Shown one piece after another: positions 23,492 to 34,928 of a stretch of 64,000 nt of DNA. The DNA is from Ceraceosorus guamensis (lineage: Eukaryota; Basidiomycota; Exobasidiomycetes; Ceraceosorales; Ceraceosoraceae), in contig NW_020290001.1 of assembly GCF_003144195.1 (NCBI RefSeq), positions 486,717 through 550,716 of the forward strand. The letters are read 5' to 3'. The first letter of the stretch is position 1. The number at the start of each line of letters is the position of its first letter. The position numbers and the translations under genes are program-made. The notes under the pieces are model-generated. The model made no database searches. It was given only the letters and a program-made list of their open reading frames with translations, and had not been told where the DNA came from.

Positions 23492-25313
23492 ATGTCAGCC
23501 TCCTCATCGTGCTCCAAGCTGAGCTACAAGCTGAATAAACACTTGGACCAGGACTGTCCAGCACCTCCAGTCTCGCTGGGACGGGCTTGGGCCGAAGCTT
23601 ATCCGAGTGAGCAGTCGCCTTACAAGACCTCGACGCACGAAGCGCAGCAGTCCGTCCCAGGCTTGTTGAACCTGGCACAAGGCGTGCCGGGCCACCTACC
23701 CTCGTCTGGATTGTTAGAACGGGTAAAGCTGGAGCTGGGAAAGGATTGCATGGCTGCTGCGAGCTATGGACCTGTTTTTGGAGCTCCTGAACTTCGAGCG
23801 GCGCTGGCTGAGGATATGAACCAGAGGTACGCTGTGCAGGCAGAGCAGTGTCGCATCAACGTGCAAAACGTCGCCATCACAGCTGGTGCGAATATGGCTG
23901 CTGCTGTGGCTTTTCAGGCCGTCGCCGGTCCTGGAGATGCTGTCGTTCTACCGACTCCATGGGTGAGAGAGATGGATGTGCAGACGGCTTGTTGCCTCCT
24001 CGCAGCTCGATTGCTTGCTGATGACCTGGCTTGTCTTTTGCAATTCCGCGACAGTACTTCAAGTGAGTGAATCCTACTCGCTCGTGCAAGAAGATGTGAA
24101 CCCATTCATTGACCTTTGTTATTGTCGTTTGCTACCACCTCGCAGTCATCAGATGACCCTCGCTTCTCTGGGAGTGGATGTGATAGCACTGCCTACCAGC
24201 GCACCTTCCTTTGAACCGGATCCTTCTTCATTTTCGACCTTGCTGAAAGACGAAGCAACCAGCAAGCGCATCAAGGCACTCGTGCTGGTCACACCTAACA
24301 ATCCGACTGGCGCCATCTACTCTGAGGAGGTGCTTCACCGATTCGCAGATCTGTGCAAAGACAGCGGCGTCGCTTTGATATTGGACGAGACGTGAGCTTA
24401 TCTGCGTACGATCCCTTTCACCCTCTCACGTAGTGAGACCCTGCTGAGCTGACATTTCCTCACGTTGCTGCTCGATGATCAGCTACCGAGATTTCCTGCT
24501 CGACGAATCTGGCGCACGTGAAGGTCAGGAGGTATTCAAGCGACCTCACTCTCTCTTCAGCAGACCTGACTGGCAAGCTAGTGAGTTGAGCGTAAGGGGA
24601 CCCTGCTGGCACAGCAGGCTGACATCCTCCGATCGGCGTCTGAATTTTTCTTTTCACTGGTCCCCACGTCCTGACCAACCTCAGCAATCATTCACATCTA
24701 CTCTTTCTCCAAATCTTATGCGATCCCGGGGTGGAGGCTGGGCGCACTCGTCGCTCACGAGGCCTTGCTGGCTGGAGCGATTTCTTCGCAGTCCTTCGGA
24801 CCCGTAGCCAAAGCGCTAGACAATTATCAGATTTGTCCAGCTCGCATAGACGCTCAGCGTGCTGTAGCTTGGGCTATTCACGATAGCAACGAGAAGACTT
24901 GGAGGCTGCAAAATGCAAAACTTCTTTTGGCTCGGCGCACAGCCTTTCTTGAGCTCATGACGGCTGTGGAAAAGAGTGGATGGAAAGTGGAATGCACTGG
25001 CGCTTACTACGCCTACGTCAGCCATCCGTGGGCACGCGTCAGCTCTGAGACCGTAGCAAAAGAATTGGCACAGAGGGTAGGCGTCGTCGTCCTTCCAGGT
25101 GAGTGTGCTTCGCATCTCTGGAAGACATGGCCTTCGACACAATGGCCGCCTGACTTGGCCCCCTTCGCATCTTCAGGTGCTTTCTTCACGCCTGCGCAAA
25201 GCCGAGAGAGCGCTGCGCAGCGACTTAGATTTTCCATCGCAAATGTGTGCATCGACCGACTGCAAGAGTTGCCTGCGAGACTGGAGCTGATATCTCAAAT
25301 GGAGCTCGCGTAA
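23492..25313 (+). CDS. PLP-dependent aminotransferase, class I/II
   Basis: Fold-type I aminotransferase that moves an amino group between an amino acid and a 2-oxo acid. Six exons: 23492-23962, 24055-24062, 24146-24391, 24483-24580, 24685-25098, 25177-25313; 457 residues. Landmarks in order: LLNLAQGVPGHLPS near the start, SYGPVFGAPELRAAL, the cofactor-phosphate region AITAGANMAAAVAF, LVTPNNPTGAIYS (Asn that contacts PLP), ALILDETYRDF (Asp and Tyr), and the Schiff-base Lys284 in YSFSKSYAIPGWRLG. The C-terminal RLRFSIANV carries the Arg that binds the substrate carboxylate. The second exon has only 8 nt; it supplies YFN after PTPW and restores the family sequence before HQMTLASLG. The substrate is unknown; kynurenine- or aromatic-type enzymes share this layout. 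The start at 23492 is the first in-frame ATG. Confidence 0.9.
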
Positions 25314-27069
25314 TGCATTGCTGTTGCTTTATCGAATCCAAGAGCAAATCACTCAATGCTCGCGCTCCAGCAGTGCGGCTTGAGCATGTCCAGTATCGGA
25401 AGCAGCGGAAGTGGCTGGGTAGCTCGGCGAACGCGACGTGTTCCCCGGTAGGTATCGCACCACTTGCGCATCAGAGGCCTTTCGTAAGCTCTCCGCCGCC
25501 TGCGCAGGATGATCAAGAGTCCATGATGCTTCAAGTCGTTCACAAAAGGCCTTCGAGCAAGCTGACAGCCACCCACGCGACACTCAATCACGAATGAGAG
25601 ACTGCAACGTGACCAACAGACCAAAAATCGAGTTTGAGTGACATGATCGCGCGCAAGCATTTACACCTGTCGCCGCGCAAACAAACGGGACGCGCTTGTA
25701 CGTCATCTCAGAGCCTTCGCCTCTGTCACGAGTCTGCTAGCCATGGCGTACTGCTTGACTCGTGACCTTGTTCGCCTTCGTAATGGTGAATGGTGACGTA
25801 CACATTGCTGAAGCGCTTGATCCGCAGTGATGCTGCTGCAGCTAGGCGGAGCATCTGATGTGGGTCCTCAGGATTTGTGGCGGACCGAGACGGCTCCGAG
25901 AAGCACCGAGGCTCCGGCCATGGTGGGCTGCACGCGTTCGCTGCTTTGCCCGCGACTATCAGTGTGAGTATGCCTGTGTACAGAGATGTGGGGAACATTC
26001 ACGATTCATGGCCGGGGAGCTTGGCTTGTGTGTGGCTTTTGGAAGCGTCGTAAGGAGGAGCTTTTGAGCAGTGCTTCAACGTTGCGCCTTTGTGTCCGAC
26101 CCTTGATCGCGACATATACTGATGACGAGGTGGCAGGCTCGTTGACGGATTTTGCTGACGGTGAAGAAAGAGGCCCTCAGCAGACAGGTCCACACTCCTT
26201 GTTTGTGCGCACGCACTCTGCTTGCTCGCCTGCGCAAGCATCAGCTGGCGGGCCCGGCAGTCGGGGAAACAACAGTCCGGTCCCGGGTGCGTGCGGACCA
26301 GTATATAGATGATGAACACGTGCTGCTGGGCAGTGTGCGAGAAGTGGTGCCGCGGCTTCCGATTGCTGCGCGGGAGAGATAGATAATGGAAGCCTTAATT
26401 CGTGATTGGGATGCATCATCGGCAGCTGCTGCACGCCAGCTGCTTTCACCGCCGAGACATCCTTACATGCAAAGAATCTTGAATGCAACTATGTGTCTTG
26501 TCATGCGCTGCTGTAAGGCCATGCGTTCTGCCGGCATCTCGGTGACTGCAGAGAGAGTCCAGAGCGCTCATGTCTCGGGGTCGCACGACAACTTGCTGCT
26601 CGATCACAAAGGCCCAGAACCACCAGCACTTGCTTCGAAGGGAAGCGCAAGATTAGGCTTTTGCGTTGGACAATCACGAATGTGTGCCTGCGGTGATTGT
26701 GACTTGCTTTTCGCGAGTTCGCACGCATTTTGGACGAATCTGAAAATGTCGAATGTACCGCGCGTGAAAGACCGCAGTGTAATCGCGCCGCCACAAAGCG
26801 CGGGGCAAGTGCCTTTATCTAGGCGTCTCGGTCTCACCGCGGGCTCTAGTGCGGAGAGGCGTGTCTGGGTGTTCAGCTGGGTGCTCCAACTGAGCTTGAA
26901 ATGCCTACTCATCGATTAATTTCTCTCAACGTGTCTTGCACCGTCAACTCCGCTCTTCGTCGCTCGACGCGAAGCGATGTCGGCGAATATACAGCACGTT
27001 CCAAGTGGCTGACTTGCAGCACGCGCGTTTCTCTCGATCACGGACCATGAAAGCGACTCATTGACTTGA

Positions 27070-27117
27070 TCATCATCGGCAGGTGAAATGATCATTGATT
27101 TCACCTGCCGACGATGA
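27070..27117. repeat. Near-perfect inverted repeat (hairpin)
   Basis: Arms at 27070-27089 and 27098-27117 are 20 bp each and complementary at 19 of 20 positions, around an 8-bp loop (GATCATTG). The core arm is CGGCAGGTGAAAT. It lies in gene-free DNA with no terminator-like T run and no recognisable flanking element. Confidence 0.85.
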
Positions 27118-30100
27118 CGAGAAGAGAAAGGAAATACGCTTGTAATTGCGTCAATTGGAATGCTTCGAACCGAAAGGCGCTTGCAAAGGTGTCGAGGGCG
27201 CATCTCACGTACGCTTGCGACCCTGCTCGAAAGAGGTCCCCTCATTTCGACCTCGCCTCAGCTACCCAAGCCTCGGGCTCTGGGTCGTGTGACAGATCTA
27301 TACGAAGGTGTGAGAGTTGATCTACTATTCGAGGTCCCCGGCTCCCGGAAATGAGGCCCATATAAGTCTCATCTCATGGGTGCCTGACATCCGCGACGAG
27401 CGAGCCGGTGCCGGCGGCTATAGTCTTCGAACAATCTTGAGAATCTTGAACCTTGCGCCGTAAGGCTGGCATGGCCCGGCGCGTCAAAAGCTATGCAAAG
27501 GAGAGCAGCAAGCCGAAGCAGCCTTCATCCTCGTCAGGAGAATGTTGCGGCGACGCCGCGCGTCGATAAGCTACATGAATGTAATCACAATTCAATGAAG
27601 CGTGTTCATCCCGGAAGTCCGTTCGAGATCTGACAACAGCGTGATCGCGCTTCCGGTGTTAATAGCCCGTACTTTCTTGACTCGAGACTCACAGACTTTG
27701 GACTCATCACCAGGGCTGCGCCCATACGTGCATTCCTGATGAGGTACTTTCTGGTACACGAAGTACAGAGTCAGTCGATGACAATTACGAGGCACGAATG
27801 TCTGCCTGCTGCGTGCGACTCACGACTGATTCAAGATCGCATGCACCTCCCGGCCGCGCTCGTGCCATGTATCGAGCTGCATTCAAATTCACGATTCGTG
27901 TTTAAAATGGTCATTATAGTTGAGAATCAGAATCAAATTTGATGAATTCTCCGCCTCAGCGCGCGCAGCTTCGTTTTGCCTTCATGATAGTCGTGAGTCA
28001 GTGACTCTGACTGGAGCCTCGGTCGCGGACTTCCCCACAATCCATCGAACATATATTTGCGAGGAGAGCAAGATTGCGCTCACAAACGTCTCATAAGGAC
28101 ATGACTGCCCACGCAGCATCGCGCAGCGCCGCAGGGTGTATGGCCGAACATGCAACGCCATCGTCTCAACTTGACTCAGACTCAAATTGAGACGAGACGC
28201 AAAATGAGGGGTTGCTGTTGGTTTGACGAGTCGCGCGGCAATAAGAGTCGTGCGTATGTGGAAGCGCACGCACAACAACATTCACGATTGCCTGAATACA
28301 ATTCTTATGCACGCTATGCATCATTGCTGAAGGAACCAAAACGCGCCCAAGGGCGGTGCAAGCTATATAGGGCGACATGTACGCACGCGGCACAACAAGC
28401 ATGCAGCGACTGCCTAAAGTGGTCCGGGGCACCACACGCGGACCTACAGCATTATTCGACGCTTGGGCCACGAAGTACATCTTCAAGAGGATCTCACCCT
28501 ACTCCAAGTTCAGCGGTATGGGCTTATTTAGATTCGCATTCTACGTGAGCATTGTGGACGAGATGAATTGTCTTGACAAACGAGAACAAGTGGTGGCAGC
28601 AACGCGCGCGCGTGCCTGCCAGTCTCCTTTTCCTGTCGGACCTTGCTTGGCCGTTGGTCATTCCGCACTTTGCATCGGCTGCGATAAATGTGGCGCTTCT
28701 TGCATGAAATGACACCATCCAAGCATCGAACGCGTTGACCTCGCGAGGCGTCCGCGGACCTCCAATTCCTGCAATTGACAAATCAAGTCGCCGTGCCAGC
28801 CAATTGCCCCAAGAATCACGAATGCACCGCCCGGCAACAATGAAGCGGCTGTGCGGCAGACTGCTGGGCACAGATTAGTCGATCGGCGCCAGACACAACC
28901 GTACAACTCCGGCTTTTGGAACTTCATCCCACACCGCTCAGGCCCGAAGCAAGAAGCATACCGAGGCTTGGCCTGTGCAGCCACACTACTCGATCTCCGT
29001 GTATATAGGCAGCACCGAGCAGCATATACACCCAACAAGCTATGTAGGAGCGAGCCATCACGCAAAGAGCCGCACTACCGTAACAGCTATCGATCACAAT
29101 GAGGGCCATCGAGGTGAAAAGATGCTGCGAGAATTGTAAATGATGTCGAATATATATGATGCCTATCGCTTACACCTAGGGGCGGAGACGAGCGATAGCA
29201 AGTCGGGCTCGGCGTCTCTTAGCGCGTGCGAGACACCTGCTTTCATGTCAACCCTTTTTCGGCACCCTTGCCCCAAAATGAACCCTGGAATGATGGCGGG
29301 CTCATATCGTCGCTGATGATGGAAGACCGCTGTGCATGAATGCTCTGCTCTTTATCAGTTCGTTGCGCCCAATTCTATGGCTGAGCCCGCGCTTGCGGAG
29401 GATCTCAAAATGATTCCTGACGAAGCCTGAGCAAGGGGTAGCGGTCGCCTTCGCCTCGACGATCGGGAGCGAGCAAAGAATCATAATATTGGGCTGCACG
29501 CGGCATCATCTCACGGCAGAGGGATCAGCCGGGCCCCTCACAAACGCGTCGTGCGCGCGGGGTTGGGCGCGCTCATCGAGAAAGTGAAACACCGCTGAGG
29601 GGTGGTTGCCGTTCCCGGCAGCGCAGTCATTGCAGTCACGCAGAAGACGACCCACAAGCGTGCATATGCAGCCTTTGTATACATCCGCCGTCGCCTAATG
29701 TGGTGGGTGCACTGCCTTTTGCAGAAGCGGCATGCATGGAATTCCAGCTCCGGTCCAGGCACGACGGGATTGATTAGACCGATGTGATGCGCTGCTGCTG
29801 CTGGCTATTATTACATGTTCGACTATTTGACCGACCGGATCTACGAGCCACCCGACCGCGTACAAGCACACTCGCACTGCGCCGATCGCTGCGTCCAAAC
29901 GCAAAAGAGGTCGGACGCATCAGATGAGCATAAGCGCGCATTTTGCTTGGATCTCTTCGACTCGTCTCTTGAGTGCATTCGGTCAAGATTGCTCGCGCGA
30001 TTGATGAGCTGTGTAGGTAGCAGCTGATGTGTGAGTCAATAATTTGCATTTGAGCCCGCTCGCTCCGCGCTTGCGCCTTTCGGCGTGCGCAGACACATCG

Positions 30101-30834
30101 GATTCGTATACCGTATGCCTCTTCGCGCCGCTCTTCAGGCTCCACCGGCAATCTGCGCTGCGCTGCTCTGCTGCTTGCAGGCTGCCGCATCAGCGCGTCA
30201 ATCAGAATAGCACCACTTTGGCTCGGCAGCACCGCGCGTCGAAGCTCTTTCAATCGCGCTCGCGCTGCCTCTTCAACCCATCAACACACCGTCGGGGAGT
30301 ACGAGAGAGAAGTGGCAAGCAATCTGACCTACTCTACCTCGATCGAGCATCCTATATACTTCCTTCATTCGCCACGCGTACTCTCGTCTCTACTTCTCTT
30401 CCAACCCCCACACATCGACTAGACGCCGACACCATCTTTGCGCCATTCATTGCCATCCATCGCAACTCTCCGACGCGCGTACCTTCTCAGTCAGGCATTT
30501 GTCTACTTCGGTCCCCTTTACGAGACAAATTTGCTTCGTCCTGGTCTCGGGCAACCTCTGATTTAGCTTTTGCCTATCTCGCCACGGCGTGGCGACCGTA
30601 ACGTGCTTCTAAACGATTACCCGAAGCGAGCCGCAGCGACCAAGTCGAGCGCCGACTCCCCCTGACTTGCTACGTCTCCTAAAGCCCATCTGAGCACCAC
30701 CAGCTTCCTGTCGCGACGCGAGGCAGCCGGTCCTCGTCCTTTTCCACTTTCCAGTTCGTGAGAAAGGGTACTCGAGACCCCTCGGCACGCGATCAACGGG
30801 ATTGGCTACCTCTTCGTTCCACTGGTAAGTAAGT

Positions 30835-30902
30835 CTGCCCGCCTGCGGTACCTCCCTTCTTCACACGCTACAGTGCTGACTTTACAAACCGCTCTCTGGC
30901 AG
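30835..30902 (+). other. Probable 5' UTR intron of the Ecl1-like gene
   Basis: ACTG|GTAAGTAAG at 30835 and CTCTGGCAG at 30902 bound 68 bp of intron-like sequence, 66 bp upstream of the ATG at 30969. The pyrimidine-rich leader before it fits a transcribed 5' UTR. Confidence 0.55.
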
Positions 30903-30968
30903 GGTGTCCTACCGGCATACCACTTGCTCCTCGTATGAGGTGTTAGAGTCAACATAGGGCTTGTCACG

Positions 30969-33900
30969 ATGCCCACTCTCGCCCAAAGGCAGAGAGCCGC
31001 GCATCACGGCATGGTGGCGCCTGGACGTCCACAGTCCTCCTCCTCATCGACAAAGGTAGCCACGACAGGCAAGACTCAAGCGCAGTTCACCACCACGGCA
31101 CCCGGAGACGATGATGCCTCGTCTTCAGACGACAGCGATGAGGACCTCGCCTTTGAGATGGACGGCCAGGAACTCTGGGCGCAAAACTTTTGCGCGACCT
31201 GCGATTGTCTCATCGAGCCCGGTGCCGGCGTTGGCGCCAAGCCATCTGTACCCGACGGCGACGCATCCAAGTCTACTGCTGCAATGACGCGCTCTAACAG
31301 CAGCGCATCGACGTCTTCGACAATTGACCGCGAAGACCATGTCAATCACGCAGCCGGCCTCAAGAGCAAGAATGGCACCATTAAAGGACGGCCTTTGTCC
31401 AGCGAAGTCGCCAAGGCGGCCAAAGACTCCAAAAGCACCGCAAACGGTCTCAGCAACGTGAAGCGAACATCCTCAGCCGGTCGTCTACACGCTGTCGGCG
31501 GCGGTGCAGGCATGGGCACGCACAAACGGACCGGTAGCGCTGCTAGCAGGCTGAATGCTCTTAGCGACTTGAAGCCCACTACCAAGCTCAATGCGCACGA
31601 AAAGTCGAAGGGCGTCGAGAGCGAAGGCAAGAGGAGTCCAGCACTATCGCGTCGGAGCTCAAACGTCAGCACGACCTCTGGGGACAGCGGTCGAGACAAG
31701 AGTGCGCGCAGCGGCGAGTCATCCCCAGCAAGCTCGTCGACTGGCCTCCCTCGCACCAAAAAGGGCGGGTTGCTTGGGCCGCTCTCACCCGCCATCCTCA
31801 AACAGGAAGCGGAAGCGTCGAAGGCACCTAAGGCGCCACCTGCTTTGTTCTGCTCTGAGAGATGTCGGCTTATTGATGCCGACCGTGCTTCTGGTCTGGG
31901 CGAGCTGGTGCAATACCTTTCGCAACCTTACGAGCCTTCCGCGCCCCACGCATGGGCGACTTCGGGCTGGGGTGCAGCGGAGGTCACTCCTGAAGGCACC
32001 ACAGTTTTCCCTACGCGACCTTCTAGTCTTGCCAGCGCTCCAATGATGGCTTACAGTGCCGGATACGGTGGATACGTCTGCACTCCAGAGAGCGAGTGTT
32101 GCACATGTGCAGAATGCCTAGACAAGCTGAGCTCGGGTGGTGGAACGGTGCCCAGCGGCGCCAGCGACACTACAGAAAGTTCCGCATCCGCCTCCACTGG
32201 CTACATGTATGGTCAGCCTGGTCGACAGAAACAGCGCACGAAAAGTGGAAGAATCATGACACCCCACGGACTGCAGGGTCACGCCGACTCCTACTTCTCC
32301 ATGGTACCGACCAGCGCTGCGCGACCACTCGACGCACGTCGATATTCTCCATCTCAGACAGGCATCATTGACGCAATCGGGAGTCGCAGCACTGCTGAGG
32401 ATCCAGAAGGAATGAGTGCCACTATTGGCAAGCAAACGAATCGTGTTACCACAGCGCCAAGCGATCCACGCAGTCGGCCCTCTACTACCTCTGAGGATGC
32501 TCCAGGGACGGCGACCACCGGCACTGTCACGCCCGCTACTACTATTGTAGCGCGCAGGAGCCCCACACATGGCCTCGATTCGCTTCGCTGGAGCACCGCG
32601 CTCGATGGCTCGGATACCAAGCGCCACGGCAACGGCACTGGGTCGTATGCCGAGTCCAGTCCGATGAGACTTCTTCGTCACGGACAGCACCACTCCCAAC
32701 CTTCGGTCGAGCACTCCAGTGAGCTTGCGCACAGCCCATTCGCGTCCGTCGCTCTAGGCACCAGTCAAGCAAGCAACGGCGCGGCTACAGAACTCGGCTC
32801 GAGCGTGACGACGCTGAATCATAGACTGCAAGGCACGACGATCTCGCGTCGACGAGCTGCCGGTGGCCGCGATGTCCCCTCTTCGCTCGTTCTCGCAGAG
32901 GGGGACACCGAGCACTCAAATAGCGCTTTTACGATCACAGATAGCACAGACTCAGCGGTCGAGAGTAAGCAGGCCTCTACTCAGCGGAACAAGCACGCGT
33001 CGGGAGATCGCTTGAGCAGTAGTCTGGGTACACCGTCTGCACTCAGCGCCCTCAAGCAAGCCGCTGCTCGCACTGCTGCCATTGCTCCAACGCTGGCCGA
33101 CCTGCGCGAGGGACACGCTGAGCACCACAGCGGCATCAATGGCTTCACGTCAGCAGATCGGGCTCATAGTCAGGCTCTCGCTGCTAGGCGAGCCTCAAGC
33201 AGCAGCAACTCTAGCTCCTCGACGAGTGGATGGCTTAAATCCCTTAGCTCGGCCTGGGCTACCATCCGAGGCGCTCCCTCAAGTAGCAGTCTCGAGACCG
33301 ATGTTGACCAGGGGACAGTCCCTTCGTCAGAAGCACAAAGAGCGAAATCCGCCTTGTCATCCCGTCGAGGCAGCTCTAGCAGTTACAAGCGCGGCGAGCT
33401 TCTCTCTCCTGCAGTCGGCAGCTTAACAGCTCTCTCGAGTCTGGATGCTCAATCTAGAGGCGAAGAGCCCACGCCTACTCAAAGCCTCATCTCGCGGCCT
33501 GCACCGCATCGGGGTACTGTGCCAGCCTTTGCAAAGGACCTTGCGCACAGCGCCAACGATAGCGTGGTCGATGACCTCGCTACATCCGCCTCTTCGGGTC
33601 GTAGCGGCGGACGTCTTGGTGGCACTCACGAATCTTCAGCGTCCATGCAAACCACGTCCACGGACGCCACAAGGCTTTCTGCTGACGAGGAGGCTCGAAG
33701 GAGACGACGTGCGGAGCATCGATACCAGCGCAGCAAGGAGATCACCATGCTTCCTCCCCTCCTTGGGCATGGCCGCTCCGCCAGCAATTCAACGCCGGCA
33801 AATGGACGGCCACGTTCTGTGCGCGCCATGTCTGGAGCGGGAAGCGTTGGTGTTGTCGACCAAGCTGGACGCTCGCGGGCGGGCAGCCAAAGTCAGCTTC

Positions 33901-34928
33901 ATATTGGCAGTGCAGGTTCTCAAATCGCGCCTCAGTTCTCTGGCCTTTCGCGTCCAACCACGCCTGCCTTCCGTCGCAGCCCGTATGGGTCCAACGGCGC
34001 CGATTTCCCTCCGGCGGTCAGCTTCAGCAATCCCTCTAGCCTTGGTACTTCGCCAAGACGAGCCGGACTCGGTTGGGGACCGATGACTGCAATCCTGCCT
34101 GCGCCTGACAGCCAGCATCCCGTGACGCATGGCCACAGCTCAAGCATTAGTCTTGGGCACGCTTTGCGACCTGGTGCAGTGCATCCTACATCCGCTCGAC
34201 AGCACTCTCATCACCAGCCAATGCATCGCCACCAAACTCACCAGCAGCACTCTCATGTTCATGGACATGGTGGCAAATACGCGCACCATCGCGGTGCTGG
34301 ACCAGTTCCGCTGGGTCACGTTGGGCTTCTCGGCGCGCACCCGCATGGGCAGGGGCCAGTGTACGGTCGACACGCCACCACGCCGGTGCGCAGCTCGACG
34401 CCGCGCGTGCCAGAGGACGGGGGCGAAATGAGCAGCGCTGCCTTTGCTGGAGCGGACGAAGGTCCCGCCACCACTAGACCGCCAAGCGTGATCGGCTACA
34501 GGGGCTCACAAAGTTCGCTGGCTCCACCTCGCCCACGCAGTGTTCTGGCCATGCGAGCCATCAATGGTGGCTCCATGACACCGCTGGTGGCAAGTCCAAC
34601 GGGAGCTCCCCCCATGTCACCTGGTGGACCTCGAGCTGGCTCCGCCACTCAGAACACTCGCTCGAGCTCCGGTCAGCAAGGACGGACCTGGAGCTACGAA
34701 GCACTACCGGGCATGAAGACGTATCCCGTCCTCAACCTGCCAGGCCGCGTCACCCACGATCGCTACGACGAAGGCTGGAACTTGGGTGAAGGTGATCTGG
34801 AAGAGTTGATGACGGGTCGCCGCACACCAGCCCCAGCCTCCTCTGCGGAGCCAATCGCAGCGGAATCCGCCACGCACACGACACCTCATTCCTCGAGACG
34901 CAAGACTTTGTTCTACTTTGACGCTTGA
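30969..34928 (+). CDS. Large disordered protein with Ecl1-like zinc motif and His-rich tail
   Basis: Single-exon gene of 1319 residues. Near the N-terminus is WAQNFCATCDCLIEPG (Cys75, Cys78, Cys80), and about 215 residues later LFCSERCRLIDADRASG (Cys295, Cys299). This pairing resembles the zinc-binding domain of the Ecl1 family, small fungal proteins linked to chronological life span and to zinc or sulfur limitation in fission yeast. A third Cys cluster (ESECCTCAECLDKL) follows at about 370-385. The rest is Ser/Thr/Pro/Ala-rich and looks disordered, with acidic residues around 47-66. A His-rich stretch at about 1077-1145 (HSHHQPMHRHQTHQQHSHVH) could also bind metal. The leader is pyrimidine-rich with a TATA box and an apparent UTR intron. 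Assignment to Ecl1 rests on two short motifs and on memory of the family; a nuclear regulatory role is inference. Confidence 0.65.
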   Translation: MPTLAQRQRAAHHGMVAPGRPQSSSSSTKVATTGKTQAQFTTTAPGDDDASSSDDSDEDLAFEMDGQELWAQNFCATCDCLIEPGAGVGAKPSVPDGDASKSTAAMTRSNSSASTSSTIDREDHVNHAAGLKSKNGTIKGRPLSSEVAKAAKDSKSTANGLSNVKRTSSAGRLHAVGGGAGMGTHKRTGSAASRLNALSDLKPTTKLNAHEKSKGVESEGKRSPALSRRSSNVSTTSGDSGRDKSARSGESSPASSSTGLPRTKKGGLLGPLSPAILKQEAEASKAPKAPPALFCSERCRLIDADRASGLGELVQYLSQPYEPSAPHAWATSGWGAAEVTPEGTTVFPTRPSSLASAPMMAYSAGYGGYVCTPESECCTCAECLDKLSSGGGTVPSGASDTTESSASASTGYMYGQPGRQKQRTKSGRIMTPHGLQGHADSYFSMVPTSAARPLDARRYSPSQTGIIDAIGSRSTAEDPEGMSATIGKQTNRVTTAPSDPRSRPSTTSEDAPGTATTGTVTPATTIVARRSPTHGLDSLRWSTALDGSDTKRHGNGTGSYAESSPMRLLRHGQHHSQPSVEHSSELAHSPFASVALGTSQASNGAATELGSSVTTLNHRLQGTTISRRRAAGGRDVPSSLVLAEGDTEHSNSAFTITDSTDSAVESKQASTQRNKHASGDRLSSSLGTPSALSALKQAAARTAAIAPTLADLREGHAEHHSGINGFTSADRAHSQALAARRASSSSNSSSSTSGWLKSLSSAWATIRGAPSSSSLETDVDQGTVPSSEAQRAKSALSSRRGSSSSYKRGELLSPAVGSLTALSSLDAQSRGEEPTPTQSLISRPAPHRGTVPAFAKDLAHSANDSVVDDLATSASSGRSGGRLGGTHESSASMQTTSTDATRLSADEEARRRRRAEHRYQRSKEITMLPPLLGHGRSASNSTPANGRPRSVRAMSGAGSVGVVDQAGRSRAGSQSQLHIGSAGSQIAPQFSGLSRPTTPAFRRSPYGSNGADFPPAVSFSNPSSLGTSPRRAGLGWGPMTAILPAPDSQHPVTHGHSSSISLGHALRPGAVHPTSARQHSHHQPMHRHQTHQQHSHVHGHGGKYAHHRGAGPVPLGHVGLLGAHPHGQGPVYGRHATTPVRSSTPRVPEDGGEMSSAAFAGADEGPATTRPPSVIGYRGSQSSLAPPRPRSVLAMRAINGGSMTPLVASPTGAPPMSPGGPRAGSATQNTRSSSGQQGRTWSYEALPGMKTYPVLNLPGRVTHDRYDEGWNLGEGDLEELMTGRRTPAPASSAEPIAAESATHTTPHSSRRKTLFYFDA

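Larger units (their letters stand above)
25314..30968. other. Long gene-free block with promoter of the Ecl1-like gene at its end
   Basis: I find no gene in 5.6 kb. The longest open frames (for example 26386-26919) lack any recognisable motif and contain the dispersed motif. Many copies of AATCACGA/TCGTGATT occur (25588, 26000, 26399, 26668, 27891, 28286, 28812). TATATAG-type boxes recur near 26299, 28368, 28998 and 29148 without an attached gene. A strong hairpin lies at 27070-27117. From about 30250 the sequence becomes pyrimidine-rich, with TATATA at 30353-30358 and an apparent 5' UTR intron at 30835-30902, so the last 700 bp belong to the next gene. Confidence 0.6.

Noticed and set aside
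26386-26919. 177-codon frame on the plus strand in the gene-free block
   Set aside because: No motif, includes dispersed motif copies, and no splice partners that extend it.
27300-27360. tRNA-like string with a TTCGAGG box
   Set aside because: No matching acceptor or anticodon stems could be folded around it.
30044-30601. 185-codon frame upstream of the Ecl1-like gene
   Set aside because: It lies in the pyrimidine-rich promoter and leader and spans the TATA box; no protein feature seen.
31346-32732. Long antisense frames opposite the Ecl1-like gene
   Set aside because: They are shadows of Ser/Thr/Ala-rich coding sequence in the other strand.
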